Below are positions 26,030 to 33,874 of a DNA stretch of 49,967 bases, one piece after another. The stretch lies in the NCBI GenBank assembly GCA_022561875.1, contig JADFQJ010000018.1:1-49967 (forward strand), written 5' to 3'. How positions within the stretch are numbered: position 1 is the first letter of the stretch; each line of letters starts with the position of its first letter. Made by a program: the position numbers and the translations under genes. The notes under the pieces are model-generated. The model saw only the letters and a list, made by a program, of their open reading frames with translations, was not told where the DNA came from and searched no databases. Origin of the DNA: Bacteroidota bacterium (GTDB taxonomy: Bacteria > Bacteroidota > Bacteroidia > Bacteroidales > VadinHA17).

Positions 26030-29000
26030 TTAATTTTTAATCCTATTAAGTTTCTTTACTTTCCTTTCCTGCCACATACTGTAAAGCACAGGCACTATAA
26101 ACATTGTCATTACCTGAATGGTCATTCCTCCAAAAATCGGAATAGCCATTGGCACCATAATATCGGCGCCCTTACCGGTTGAGGTGAATATGGGCAGTAA
26201 TGCAATAATTGTAGTGGCGGTAGTCATTACTGCAGGTCTTGCTCTTTTTATACCGGCACGTAAAACAGCTTCCCTTACTTTCACAATAGTTGTGGGTTTT
26301 TCTTTTTGAAATATCTGCATCATGTAAGTGCCCATAAGTACACCGTCATCTGTAGCAGTACCAAAGAGAGCAATAAAGCCCACCCAAACGGCAATGCTCA
26401 GGTTGATGGTGTGCATATTGAATAAGTCGCGTATGTTCATACCGGCAATTCCGAAATTCATAAACCAACCCTGACCATAAAGCCATATCATTATAAAACC
26501 ACCTGAAAAAGCAACAAATATGCCGGAAAAGACCATAAAAACAATGACTACAGATTTGAACTGAAAATACAATATCAGAAAGATAACCATCAAACAGATT
26601 GGTACTACGATTAATAGTCGCTTGGTTGCTCTTATTTGGTTTTCATAATTGCCCGTAAACCTGTAATTTACCCCTGGAGGTATTACAAATTCTCCTGACT
26701 CTATTTTAGCCTGGATAAAGCGTTTAGCTTCTTCCACAACATCCACTTCGGCATAGCCCTCTTTTTTATCAAAGATTACATATCCATTAAGAAAAGTATC
26801 TTCACTTTTAATGACTTGCGGACCTCTTCTGTATGTAATTTCAGCCAACTCTTCCAGTGGCACCTGAGCACCGGTAGGTGTTGGAATCAAAATATTTCCA
26901 ACCTCAAAAGGAGTATCTCTGAATTCACGGGCATAGCGTACTCTTACAGGGAACCGTTCTCTGCCTTCCACTGTAGTGGTTAGCTTAATGCCACCGATAG
27001 CTACTTCTATATAATTCTGGATATCTTTCATAGTTAATCCGTAGCGGGCAATTGCTTTTCTGTCAACATCAAATTCCAAATACGGTTTCCCAACTATCCT
27101 GTCCGCAAATACGGAAGAGCGTTCAATGCTTGGTACCTGCTGGAGAATTTTTTCGAGCTCAAGCCCTACCTTTTCAATGGTTTCCAGGTCGGGTCCGAAT
27201 ACTTTAATTCCCATCGGCGCCCTCATTCCTGTAGCTAACATAATCAACCTGGCTTGGATGGGCTGTAGTTTCGGAGCAGAAGTCATTCCCGGAATTTTAA
27301 TAACTTTTAAAATTTCTTTCCAGATATCGTCAGGGGATTTGATATGTTCGCGCCATTGCCTGAAATATTTTCCTTTGTTATCAGGTATTAAATCTTCAGC
27401 AGACAATTTCCTGAAACCATTTTTCCCCAGGCTGTATTTGCTTCCGTCTTTCAACAGATAATTCCCTTCTTTATCCACCTTGAAACGCATCCTGTGCCCA
27501 TCTTCATCAACAATATATTCAGGAAAATAGTTGATTATATTTTCAAACATGGAAATAGGTGCTGGGTCAAGGGCTGATTTCACACGTCCCCATTTGCCTA
27601 CGGTCATTTCTACCTCGGGGATAGAGCCCACACGCTGGTCCAATATCCGGATAACATTAATATTTTCTTCTATTCCTGAATGAGGCATCGTGGTTGGCAT
27701 CAGCAGGAATGAACCCTCATCCAAAGAAGGCATAAACTCCTTTCCTACTCCGGGAAACAGCTTGTTCATTGCCTGCCAGCCATTGGTTTGACGAAGATTT
27801 ATGCCAATTTTTTTAGAACCATCGGCAACTAAGCCAAAGATACTGTCAAATCCCAGCCATCCCATCATACCAAAAATAAAAATAGTAATGGGAATAACTA
27901 AAAACCTCCACTTATTTTCCAAACACCATTTCAGAATAAAGGGATAAAAATAAACAATGGTTATTAGTATTCCTAAAATTACCCCTACTGTTCCCGTAAT
28001 GAATAAAAAGTTAGTAAAGTTGCTGTTTTGAGTGCCCAGTGGCAACCATTCGATAGTCAAGAAATAAATAATGATAACACTTGTGATCGCAATATTGATG
28101 ATGTTGGTATATTTCTTTTTCTTTTCCGGCCAGTAGTTTTCCAATAAATTGTTAACACCATAGGCAATTAAAGCCAATACGATTAAATTATGGAAACTAA
28201 TTGCCAATATAACCCCAAGAGTTATTAAAGTGATGTTCCAAATTCTTTTAATTCGTTTTTTATCAATTTTTAATGAGAAAAGGGAATGCGCTAATGCAGG
28301 AATGACTACAATGCCAATTAACAATGCTGATAGAATTGCAGACGTTTTTGTAAAAGCCAGTGGTTTGAATAGCTTGCCTTCAGCCGCCTGCATAGCAAAA
28401 ATAGGCAAAAAGCTAACGATAGTAGTGGCAAGGGCGGTTACGACGGCTGAAGCAACTTCAACTGTAGCAGTGTAAATCACTTCAAGCAATGCCTTTCCCT
28501 TAACTTCCTTGTTTTCCGGCAACTCAAGGTTCCGTATAATATTTTCAGTAATAATAACTCCTACATCTATCATCACGCCAATTGCGATAGCAATTCCTGA
28601 AAGTGCCACAATATTGGCATCAACTTCGAAATTTCTCATTACAATAAAGGTCATTAAAACACCAAGAGGCAATATGCTTGATATAATCACAGATGCACGG
28701 AGGTTCATTACAAGAACAATCACAACAAGTATGCTTATCAATATTTCAAGGGTTAATGCTTCCTCAAGTGTTCCAAGTGTTTCCTTTATCAGTCCGGTCC
28801 TGTCATAAAAAGGAACTATTGTTACTTTAGACACGGTTCCGTCTGGCAGGGTTTTGCTTGGTAATCCCGGAGAGATTTCCTCTATTTTTTTCTTTACATT
28901 ATTAATAACTTCAAGAGGATTAGCGCCATAGCGGGATACTACCACTGCCCCGGTTGCTTCTGCCCCGCCTTTATCTAATCCGCCTCTTCTTGTCTCAGGA

Positions 29001-29857
29001 CCGAAATTCACTCTGGCAACATCCTTAATACGGATGGGGGTGTTGTCATTAACAGCAACCACCGCTTCTTCCAGATCATTTATATTCTTAATGTATCCTA
29101 AGCCCCTCACGAGGTATTCTACCCGGTTAAACTCTATTGTGCGGGCGCCAACATCAAGGTTGCTTTTCATTACTGCCTGCATTATCTGGGCAACGTTAAC
29201 ATTATGCGCCTTCATTGCATCGGGGTCTATATCCACCTGGTATTCCTTGACGAAACCGCCTATAGGCGCTACTTCAGAAACACCTTTGGCGGAAGTTAAG
29301 GCGTAACCCACATAAAAATCCTGAAGGGTTCTGAGCTCATGTGGGTCCCATCCACCTGTCGGTTCCCCTGTTTCGGGATTTCTACCTTCTAATGTGTACC
29401 AGAATATTTGCCCTAAGGCAGTGGCATCAGGACCCAGGGCAGGCTTAATACCAACAGGAAGTATCCCTGAAGGCAGGGAATTCAGCTTTTCCAGTATCCT
29501 TGTCCTGCTCCAGTAAAATTCTATATCATCTTCAAAAATGATGTATATGCTGGAAAGCCCGAAAATGGAGCTGCTGCGAATGGTTTTAACTCCGGGAACC
29601 CCGAGTAAAGAAACTGTCAAAGGATAGGTAATCTGGTCCTCAATGTCCTGCGGCGACCTGCCCATCCATTCTGTAAAAACAATTTGTTGGTTTTCACCGA
29701 TGTCGGGAATGGCATCAACAGGCACAGGGTCTCTCGGGAACCATTCCAACTCCCAGCTGAACGGAGCGGTATTAATGCCCCAGCCGATAAAGACCAGCAC
29801 GATAAGTGCGGTTACTAATTTGTTTTCTAAGAAAAATCTTATGATTTTATTTAACAT
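26030..29857 (-). CDS. cusA: CusA-like heavy-metal RND transporter, with extra membrane segments
   Basis: A 1275-residue proton-driven metal pump. Motifs include DAIPDIGENQQIVFTEW near the start, RSSSIFGLSSIYIIFEDD, the conserved VGVIITENIIR region with charged helix residues, ATATTIIALLPIF and the C-terminal helices. A Met-rich LATGMRAPMGIKVFG segment fits a Cu(I)/Ag(I) path. The family is usually near 1050 residues. Here about 115 more residues with three or four hydrophobic stretches lie at about 535-650, between the sixth helix and the second periplasmic domain. It starts the pump operon, preceded by a 126-base gap containing a small dyad. Confidence 0.92.
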   Translation of the reverse strand: MLNKIIRFFLENKLVTALIVLVFIGWGINTAPFSWELEWFPRDPVPVDAIPDIGENQQIVFTEWMGRSPQDIEDQITYPLTVSLLGVPGVKTIRSSSIFGLSSIYIIFEDDIEFYWSRTRILEKLNSLPSGILPVGIKPALGPDATALGQIFWYTLEGRNPETGEPTGGWDPHELRTLQDFYVGYALTSAKGVSEVAPIGGFVKEYQVDIDPDAMKAHNVNVAQIMQAVMKSNLDVGARTIEFNRVEYLVRGLGYIKNINDLEEAVVAVNDNTPIRIKDVARVNFGPETRRGGLDKGGAEATGAVVVSRYGANPLEVINNVKKKIEEISPGLPSKTLPDGTVSKVTIVPFYDRTGLIKETLGTLEEALTLEILISILVVIVLVMNLRASVIISSILPLGVLMTFIVMRNFEVDANIVALSGIAIAIGVMIDVGVIITENIIRNLELPENKEVKGKALLEVIYTATVEVASAVVTALATTIVSFLPIFAMQAAEGKLFKPLAFTKTSAILSALLIGIVVIPALAHSLFSLKIDKKRIKRIWNITLITLGVILAISFHNLIVLALIAYGVNNLLENYWPEKKKKYTNIINIAITSVIIIYFLTIEWLPLGTQNSNFTNFLFITGTVGVILGILITIVYFYPFILKWCLENKWRFLVIPITIFIFGMMGWLGFDSIFGLVADGSKKIGINLRQTNGWQAMNKLFPGVGKEFMPSLDEGSFLLMPTTMPHSGIEENINVIRILDQRVGSIPEVEMTVGKWGRVKSALDPAPISMFENIINYFPEYIVDEDGHRMRFKVDKEGNYLLKDGSKYSLGKNGFRKLSAEDLIPDNKGKYFRQWREHIKSPDDIWKEILKVIKIPGMTSAPKLQPIQARLIMLATGMRAPMGIKVFGPDLETIEKVGLELEKILQQVPSIERSSVFADRIVGKPYLEFDVDRKAIARYGLTMKDIQNYIEVAIGGIKLTTTVEGRERFPVRVRYAREFRDTPFEVGNILIPTPTGAQVPLEELAEITYRRGPQVIKSEDTFLNGYVIFDKKEGYAEVDVVEEAKRFIQAKIESGEFVIPPGVNYRFTGNYENQIRATKRLLIVVPICLMVIFLILYFQFKSVVIVFMVFSGIFVAFSGGFIMIWLYGQGWFMNFGIAGMNIRDLFNMHTINLSIAVWVGFIALFGTATDDGVLMGTYMMQIFQKEKPTTIVKVREAVLRAGIKRARPAVMTTATTIIALLPIFTSTGKGADIMVPMAIPIFGGMTIQVMTMFIVPVLYSMWQERKVKKLNRIKN

Positions 29858-29904
29858 ATCTCCGAATGTTTTTGAATGTCATGATATTGTTTAAGTTTTA
29901 TTAA

Positions 29905-29921
29905 AGATAAAAAAATTATCT
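29905..29921. promoter_or_regulatory. Small inverted repeat before cusA
   Basis: AGATAA and TTATCT (6-bp arms, A5 spacer) lie 48 bases upstream of the cusA ATG. They could be a regulator site for the pump operon or a chance AT-rich dyad. Confidence 0.25.
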
Positions 29922-29982
29922 ATATCAATTCAGCCGTTGTGGAATGCACACGGGAATGATTGATGTTACTTAAACAAAAAGA

Positions 29983-30366
29983 CTAACAGAGGTATGTCTG
30001 TAATAAAGATAATTTGGCTTGTATGGAAGGTGGAGGCGGAGATTCAGCGTAGTTTAAAACTCCTGTTTCAATGTTGCCTGGTGTATTAAAAAAATAAACA
30101 AACACCACCTGGAAAAGAATATCAAAGTCTGCAATCCGTGTATTTTCGAAAGAAACAGGTGTAACTAAATCTTCTATAAGCTGAAAATACTCCGTTTCAT
30201 AGCGACAACAATTGGAATTTTCCATATCGTCACAACATGGCTCTTCTTCCGAATTTATTGATACTTCAACTAAACGTGAACCACAGTAATGTTTAGACAC
30301 AGAAAAGCCAATCGTTGCAGTTAACAATAAGAGAACTAATATGATATTTGCTGTTTTTCTAAACAT
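29983..30366 (-). CDS. HYC/CC/PP-type small secreted protein
   Basis: A 127-residue protein with an N-terminal signal or anchor helix. Its sparse conserved residues are characteristic: KHYCGSRLVEVSI just after the signal, PCC and NCC pairs in the middle, and SPPPPSIQ near the C-terminus. These mark a small Bacteroidota family usually found beside heavy-metal efflux genes. The Cys and His residues suggest metal sensing or binding, but no function is proved. It lies upstream of cusA in the same direction. A TATCTTTG box sits 4 bases before its ATG. Confidence 0.72.
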   Translation of the reverse strand: MFRKTANIILVLLLLTATIGFSVSKHYCGSRLVEVSINSEEEPCCDDMENSNCCRYETEYFQLIEDLVTPVSFENTRIADFDILFQVVFVYFFNTPGNIETGVLNYAESPPPPSIQAKLSLLQTYLC

Positions 30367-30370
30367 GCAA

Positions 30371-30378
30371 CAAAGATA
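30371..30378 (-). promoter_or_regulatory. Candidate -7 box (TATCTTTG) for the HYC/CC/PP gene
   Basis: The bottom strand reads TATCTTTG, an exact fit to TAnnTTTG, ending 4 bases before the ATG. If used, transcription would begin at about the start codon and give a leaderless mRNA. No -33 TTTG is seen at the usual spacing. Confidence 0.35.
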
Positions 30379-30457
30379 ATGACTTATTTTAGAATCGTTT
30401 TATATAATTACGGAAAAGACTTATATCTTTTTTGGATTTAGCTTGAATAATTCATCA

Positions 30458-30585
30458 CGCAAAGACGCAAAGATTTGAATTGAAACAATTTAACGCCTGC
30501 AATATTTTTTTTATGTTGAAATTGAATGTTTAAAACTCCTATTGCTAATTTGTTTATTCTTTGCGGTTTAGCGGCTTTGCGAGAG
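30458..30585. repeat. Intergenic inverted repeat (CGCAAAG-type element)
   Basis: CGCAAAGACGCAAAGA (30458-30473) faces TCTTTGCGGTTTAGCGGCTTTGCG (from 30558) in inverse orientation across about 85 bases. Similar CGCAAAG units scattered between genes are a familiar sight in Bacteroidota genomes. It may be a decayed mobile or structural repeat. No gene is visible in the gap. Confidence 0.6.
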
Positions 30586-30604
30586 ATTTTATGAATAATG
30601 CAGA

Positions 30605-31177
30605 TTAGACTTTATCTAAAGGATTTCGTTTTTTTTTCTTCGATTTTTTGAATTGAGAAGGTGAAAAACCTGTATTTTTTTTAAACTGGTTAGACAGATG
30701 CTGAACGGAGCTATACCCAACTTGATATGATATTTCGGTTAAAGAAAGCTCATCATAAGTTAAAAGTTCTTTTACTCTCTCTATTTTCTGATTGATTATA
30801 TATTTTTCAATAGTCGTATCTCCAATTGAAGAAAACAGTTTGCTCAAATAAGAATAATCGTAACCCAATTCTCTTGCAATGAAATCCGATATATTCACAT
30901 TGTCAGGAATTTCTTTTTTGTAATGGATAATTTCAATAATTGTATTCTTGATTTTTTCAATTATTTTACTTTTTTTATCATCAATAAGTTCAAATCCATT
31001 GTCGTTTAATGCTTTATCAATCTTTTTAATTATCTCATCCTCAATTTGTCCTTCTATTTCCACTTTACCCAATTCAATGTGCTCCACCATAAGCCCGATT
31101 TTTCTAATTTCTTCTTCCACAGTTTTAATACATCTTGGACAAACCATGTTTTTTATGTATAAAGTAGTTCTGCTCAT
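30605..31177 (-). CDS. AraC-family regulator with N-terminal HMA metal-binding domain
   Basis: The 190 residues join an HMA-like domain (1-70, metal site C13-P-R-C16 in NMVCPRCIK) to an AraC-type double helix-turn-helix domain (about 90-185, with LTEISYQVGYSSVQHLSNQFKKNTGFSPSQFKK). This fusion lets the transcription factor sense a soft metal directly, most likely Cu(I). It lies upstream of the HYC/CC/PP and cus genes in the same direction and is the obvious candidate regulator of the pump. A TAACTTTG box precedes its ATG by 4 bases. Confidence 0.88.
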   Translation of the reverse strand: MSRTTLYIKNMVCPRCIKTVEEEIRKIGLMVEHIELGKVEIEGQIEDEIIKKIDKALNDNGFELIDDKKSKIIEKIKNTIIEIIHYKKEIPDNVNISDFIARELGYDYSYLSKLFSSIGDTTIEKYIINQKIERVKELLTYDELSLTEISYQVGYSSVQHLSNQFKKNTGFSPSQFKKSKKKKRNPLDKV

Positions 31178-31181
31178 GTTA

Positions 31182-31189
31182 CAAAGTTA
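31182..31189 (-). promoter_or_regulatory. Candidate -7 box (TAACTTTG) for the HMA-AraC gene
   Basis: The bottom strand reads TAACTTTG, matching TAnnTTTG, 4 bases before the ATG. The geometry is the same as at the HYC/CC/PP gene and would again give an almost leaderless mRNA. The HMA domain needs the residues right after this ATG, so a later start is unlikely. Confidence 0.35.
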
Positions 31190-31281
31190 AAATATTTGTC
31201 TTTGCAATGAATGAATACCGAAAGTTTCCGGTGATGGTTTGGCAGAATTTTTGAACACTCCCACTTGATTACCGTTTCGTG

Positions 31282-31851
31282 CTATATCTTTCCTGTTCTT
31301 TTCAATTCCCAGAAACATTTTGCTGTTGCATTAATATCAACAGCAGCGTTGTGAGCTTCCTCCAATCCTGTCTTGAATAATTTGTAATGTAATTCTGACA
31401 ACTTTGGCCATTTATATCCATAAGGTCCGTCAATTGCACAGAAATTTGTGGTGCTTTTCATCGTACAGATTTTTCTTTTTGTTGGTAATGGATTTTGTTT
31501 TCCCATGCGCAAAAATTCTGCACCGACAATCTTCTCATCAAAACTTATGTTATGTGCAACAAGAAATTCTGCCTGACTTACAAAAGATTGAAAAGTTTGC
31601 AAAACTGTCAATAAAGATTTCCCCACTCTAATAGCTTTTTCTGTTGATATACCATGAATACGTGAGGCATCTGCTGGAATGGTAAAACCTTCCGGCTTAA
31701 TGATAAAGTCACCACCGGAAATTTTAATGCCATTACTGTCATAGTACAAATAAGCTAATTGCACCAATCTTGGCCAATTATTCAAGTCAGTAATAGGGGC
31801 TTTCCGATTTTTTGGTAGTCCGGTTGTTTCTGTGTCAAAAAATAAATACAT
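31282..31851 (-). CDS. DEDDh 3'-5' exonuclease (DNA polymerase III epsilon-like)
   Basis: A 189-residue nuclease of the DnaQ superfamily. The three exonuclease motifs are present: FFDTETTG (Asp6, Glu8), LVAHNISFDEKI and EAHNAAVDINAT with the catalytic His and Asp of DEDDh enzymes. It is a stand-alone proofreading or repair exonuclease rather than a full polymerase subunit. It is unrelated to the metal genes upstream of it. The next gene on its left begins 105 bases away. Confidence 0.85.
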   Translation of the reverse strand: MYLFFDTETTGLPKNRKAPITDLNNWPRLVQLAYLYYDSNGIKISGGDFIIKPEGFTIPADASRIHGISTEKAIRVGKSLLTVLQTFQSFVSQAEFLVAHNISFDEKIVGAEFLRMGKQNPLPTKRKICTMKSTTNFCAIDGPYGYKWPKLSELHYKLFKTGLEEAHNAAVDINATAKCFWELKRTGKI

Positions 31852-31898
31852 AATAAGTTATTTGTAACTATTCAGTGTCTTAAGTTTGGTTTTTATAA

Positions 31899-31990
31899 AG
31901 TACTTAAAGTGCCTGGAGTGCCTAAAATGCCTAAAGTTATTACTTCTTCTAAACTTCAGGCACTCTTAACTTTAGTTCACTTTAAGTACT
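31899..31990. repeat. Intergenic imperfect inverted repeat with perfect 13-bp ends
   Basis: AGTACTTAAAGTG (31899-31911) and CACTTTAAGTACT (31978-31990) are perfect reverse complements. Between them lie AGTGCCTAAAATGCC-like units and a partly complementary CAGGCACT. It could fold as a long imperfect hairpin between two divergent transcription blocks, or be a small non-autonomous repeat. It ends 12 bases after the stop of the Crp/Fnr gene. Confidence 0.6.
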
Positions 31991-32002
31991 GATTAGTTAC
32001 TT

Positions 32003-32668
32003 CTACTTAATTAATTCAATAAGTGCTTTTCTGTTTAAAATCTCAACCTGCTTCTTTTCAATTTTAATAAGTCCTTCTTTTTGCATTTCTCTAATAGTTC
32101 TGGCAAACGAAGGACGGGTAACACCAAATAATTCGGAAAGCTGTTGTTGGGTCTGTTTTAATTCTACAATATAAAAATCGTTTTTGGCAAGCTCTAATAT
32201 ATATTGTGCAAATTTACTTTTTATTGTACTAAAAGAAAGGAACTTAATTTTATTCGATAAAAACTGGCTTCGGCTCGATATAGCATTCAGGAAATTATTC
32301 AGAATTCTTACATTCGTTTGCAACAGCTTTAAAAATTCACTTTTATATATAACCAATAGTTCGGTGTCCATAACAGCTTCAACGGTTACAGGAAATTTAT
32401 TATTCTTGCCAAAGATAAAAGCAATAGCAATAGGCTTTGGAGCATATACATCCTCAATTTTTATTGTTTTACCTGAATAATCAATCATCTCTCCTTTAAC
32501 ATAACCTTTTAAAACTATCATTAAATAATTACACTCTTCACCACTCAATGCAATAATATCTTTCGGTTTATATCTTTTGATTTGAAAATTTATTTTTTTG
32601 AACAAGTTCTCTATATTCCATTCACTGAGGCCTTTAAATAATATTGAGTCAGAAAGTATCTTATACAT
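32003..32668 (-). CDS. Crp/Fnr-family regulator, HcpR-like
   Basis: A 221-residue regulator with a cyclic-nucleotide-binding-like sensor (about 1-120), a dimer helix and a winged helix-turn-helix (about 165-205, QQQLSELFGVTRPSFARTIREMQKEGLIKI). It has no Fnr-type N-terminal Cys cluster. It is divergent from a ferredoxin-like gene, and the intergenic palindrome TGTAACATATGTTACA matches the GTAAC-N4-GTTAC type reported for HcpR proteins, which respond to nitrosative stress and control hcp and a ferredoxin-like gene. The neighbourhood fits HcpR, but hcp itself is not in the window. Confidence 0.78.
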   Translation of the reverse strand: MYKILSDSILFKGLSEWNIENLFKKINFQIKRYKPKDIIALSGEECNYLMIVLKGYVKGEMIDYSGKTIKIEDVYAPKPIAIAFIFGKNNKFPVTVEAVMDTELLVIYKSEFLKLLQTNVRILNNFLNAISSRSQFLSNKIKFLSFSTIKSKFAQYILELAKNDFYIVELKQTQQQLSELFGVTRPSFARTIREMQKEGLIKIEKKQVEILNRKALIELIK

Positions 32669-32697
32669 AATTCAAATGATTAAAAATCTCTGCTAAA

Positions 32698-32713
32698 TGT
32701 AACATATGTTACA
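32698..32713. promoter_or_regulatory. Perfect 16-bp palindrome, probable Crp/Fnr (HcpR-like) operator
   Basis: TGTAACATATGTTACA is fully self-complementary and contains GTAAC-N4-GTTAC. It lies between the divergent regulator and ferredoxin-like genes. Its centre is about 41 bases before the start predicted from the TATTTTTG box at 32735, the position of a class II activator. Confidence 0.68.
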
Positions 32714-32734
32714 ATTTCTAATTTTGGATGACAG

Positions 32735-32742
32735 TATTTTTG
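32735..32742 (+). promoter_or_regulatory. Candidate -7 box (TATTTTTG) for the ferredoxin-like gene
   Basis: TATTTTTG fits TAnnTTTG and lies 87 bases before the ATG at 32830. The palindrome overlaps the place where a -33 box would be, which suits an activator-dependent promoter. A weaker dyad (ATGACA 32728-32733, TGTCAT 32741-32746) spans this box. Confidence 0.4.
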
Positions 32743-32829
32743 TCATAGAAAAATATTCTAAGGTGAAAAAAGAATATTAAAAGTACTTAATAAAGGATTA
32801 ATTACCTGGTTTTTTTTAAACAAAAAACA

Positions 32830-33711
32830 ATGAAAAGAGATATTGTAAAAATTGACGAGGATTTATGCGATGGGTGTGGAGAATGCGTGCCTAATTGTCA
32901 TGAGGGTGCTCTGCAAATTATTGATGAGAAAGCACGGTTAATCAGTGATCTGATGTGTGATGGATTAGGTTCATGTATCGGCCATTGTCCGCAGGGCGCA
33001 ATTACAATTGAGCAACGCGAAGCTGAACCTTATGATGAGGTAAAAGTAATGACCGATATGGTAACTAAAGGTAAAAATGTTGTAGTTGCCCATTTAAAGC
33101 ATTTAAAAGATCATGGAGAAGAAAGCTATCTTAATGAAGGTTTAACATATTTATTAAGTCATAAAGATGAATTCAACATAGATGTGTATGAGATTATTAA
33201 TGAAATAAAAGGAGTAAATAAAATGGAACAAAATGAAAACAATTCGGCAAGTGGATGTCCCGGGTCACAGGAAATGAGTTTTGGAGAAGGTTATGAATCC
33301 GGAAATATGGGAGAATCGGCAAGTCAAAGATCTGAATTAACACACTGGCCGGTTCAGATGCACCTGATTAATCCCAATGCAGCGAATTTCAAAAATTCAG
33401 ATGTTATTATTGCAGCGGACTGCGTAGCTTTTTCACTGGGAAATTTTCATAAAGATTATTTAAAAGGCAAAAGCTTAGGTATTGCATGCCCGAAATTAGA
33501 CTCAAATACAGAAGTTTATATTGAAAAATTCAGACAACTGATTGATGAGGCTAAAGTTAATACAATAACAGTGATGATTATGCAAGTGCCTTGTTGCGGT
33601 GGCTTAATTCAGATGGTTGAAGCAGCTGCTGCAAAAGCAGAACGTAAAATACCTGTCAAACAAATAATTGTTGGGGTGAAAGGTGAAATTCTTGAAGAGC
33701 AATGGGTGTAA
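32830..33711 (+). CDS. Ferredoxin-domain protein of the FrdX type associated with HcpR
   Basis: The 293 residues start with a ferredoxin-like domain. The first cluster motif is complete (CDGCGECVPNC); in the second (CDGLGSCIGHCP) the second Cys is replaced by Leu. A middle helical part follows, then a C-terminal domain with several Cys (AADCVAF, GIACPKLD, VPCCGGL). Proteins of this build are co-regulated with the hybrid-cluster protein in HcpR regulons and are thought to act in electron supply during nitrosative stress. The biochemical activity is unknown. A hairpin with a T-rich tail ends the transcript. Confidence 0.75.
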   Translation: MKRDIVKIDEDLCDGCGECVPNCHEGALQIIDEKARLISDLMCDGLGSCIGHCPQGAITIEQREAEPYDEVKVMTDMVTKGKNVVVAHLKHLKDHGEESYLNEGLTYLLSHKDEFNIDVYEIINEIKGVNKMEQNENNSASGCPGSQEMSFGEGYESGNMGESASQRSELTHWPVQMHLINPNAANFKNSDVIIAADCVAFSLGNFHKDYLKGKSLGIACPKLDSNTEVYIEKFRQLIDEAKVNTITVMIMQVPCCGGLIQMVEAAAAKAERKIPVKQIIVGVKGEILEEQWV

Positions 33712-33716
33712 ATTCA

Positions 33717-33746
33717 GAAAACAGCAACTTATCGTTTGCTGTTTTC
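33717..33746 (+). terminator. Rho-independent terminator after the ferredoxin-like gene
   Basis: GAAAACAGCAA (33717-33727) and TTGCTGTTTTC (33736-33746) form an 11-bp stem with an 8-base loop, 5 bases after the stop codon. The following DNA is moderately T-rich. It could also serve the leftward hem operon that ends at 33875. Confidence 0.65.
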
Positions 33747-33874
33747 TTAACTTGAACTTATTACTTTTTCTTCAATTTCTTTTAAATTATTTTCTAATCG
33801 TGTAAGATTGGATTCAATGAAAATTGGCATAAAGTCAGAAGTATTCTTTTAACTGTTTATTATATTCATTAGTA

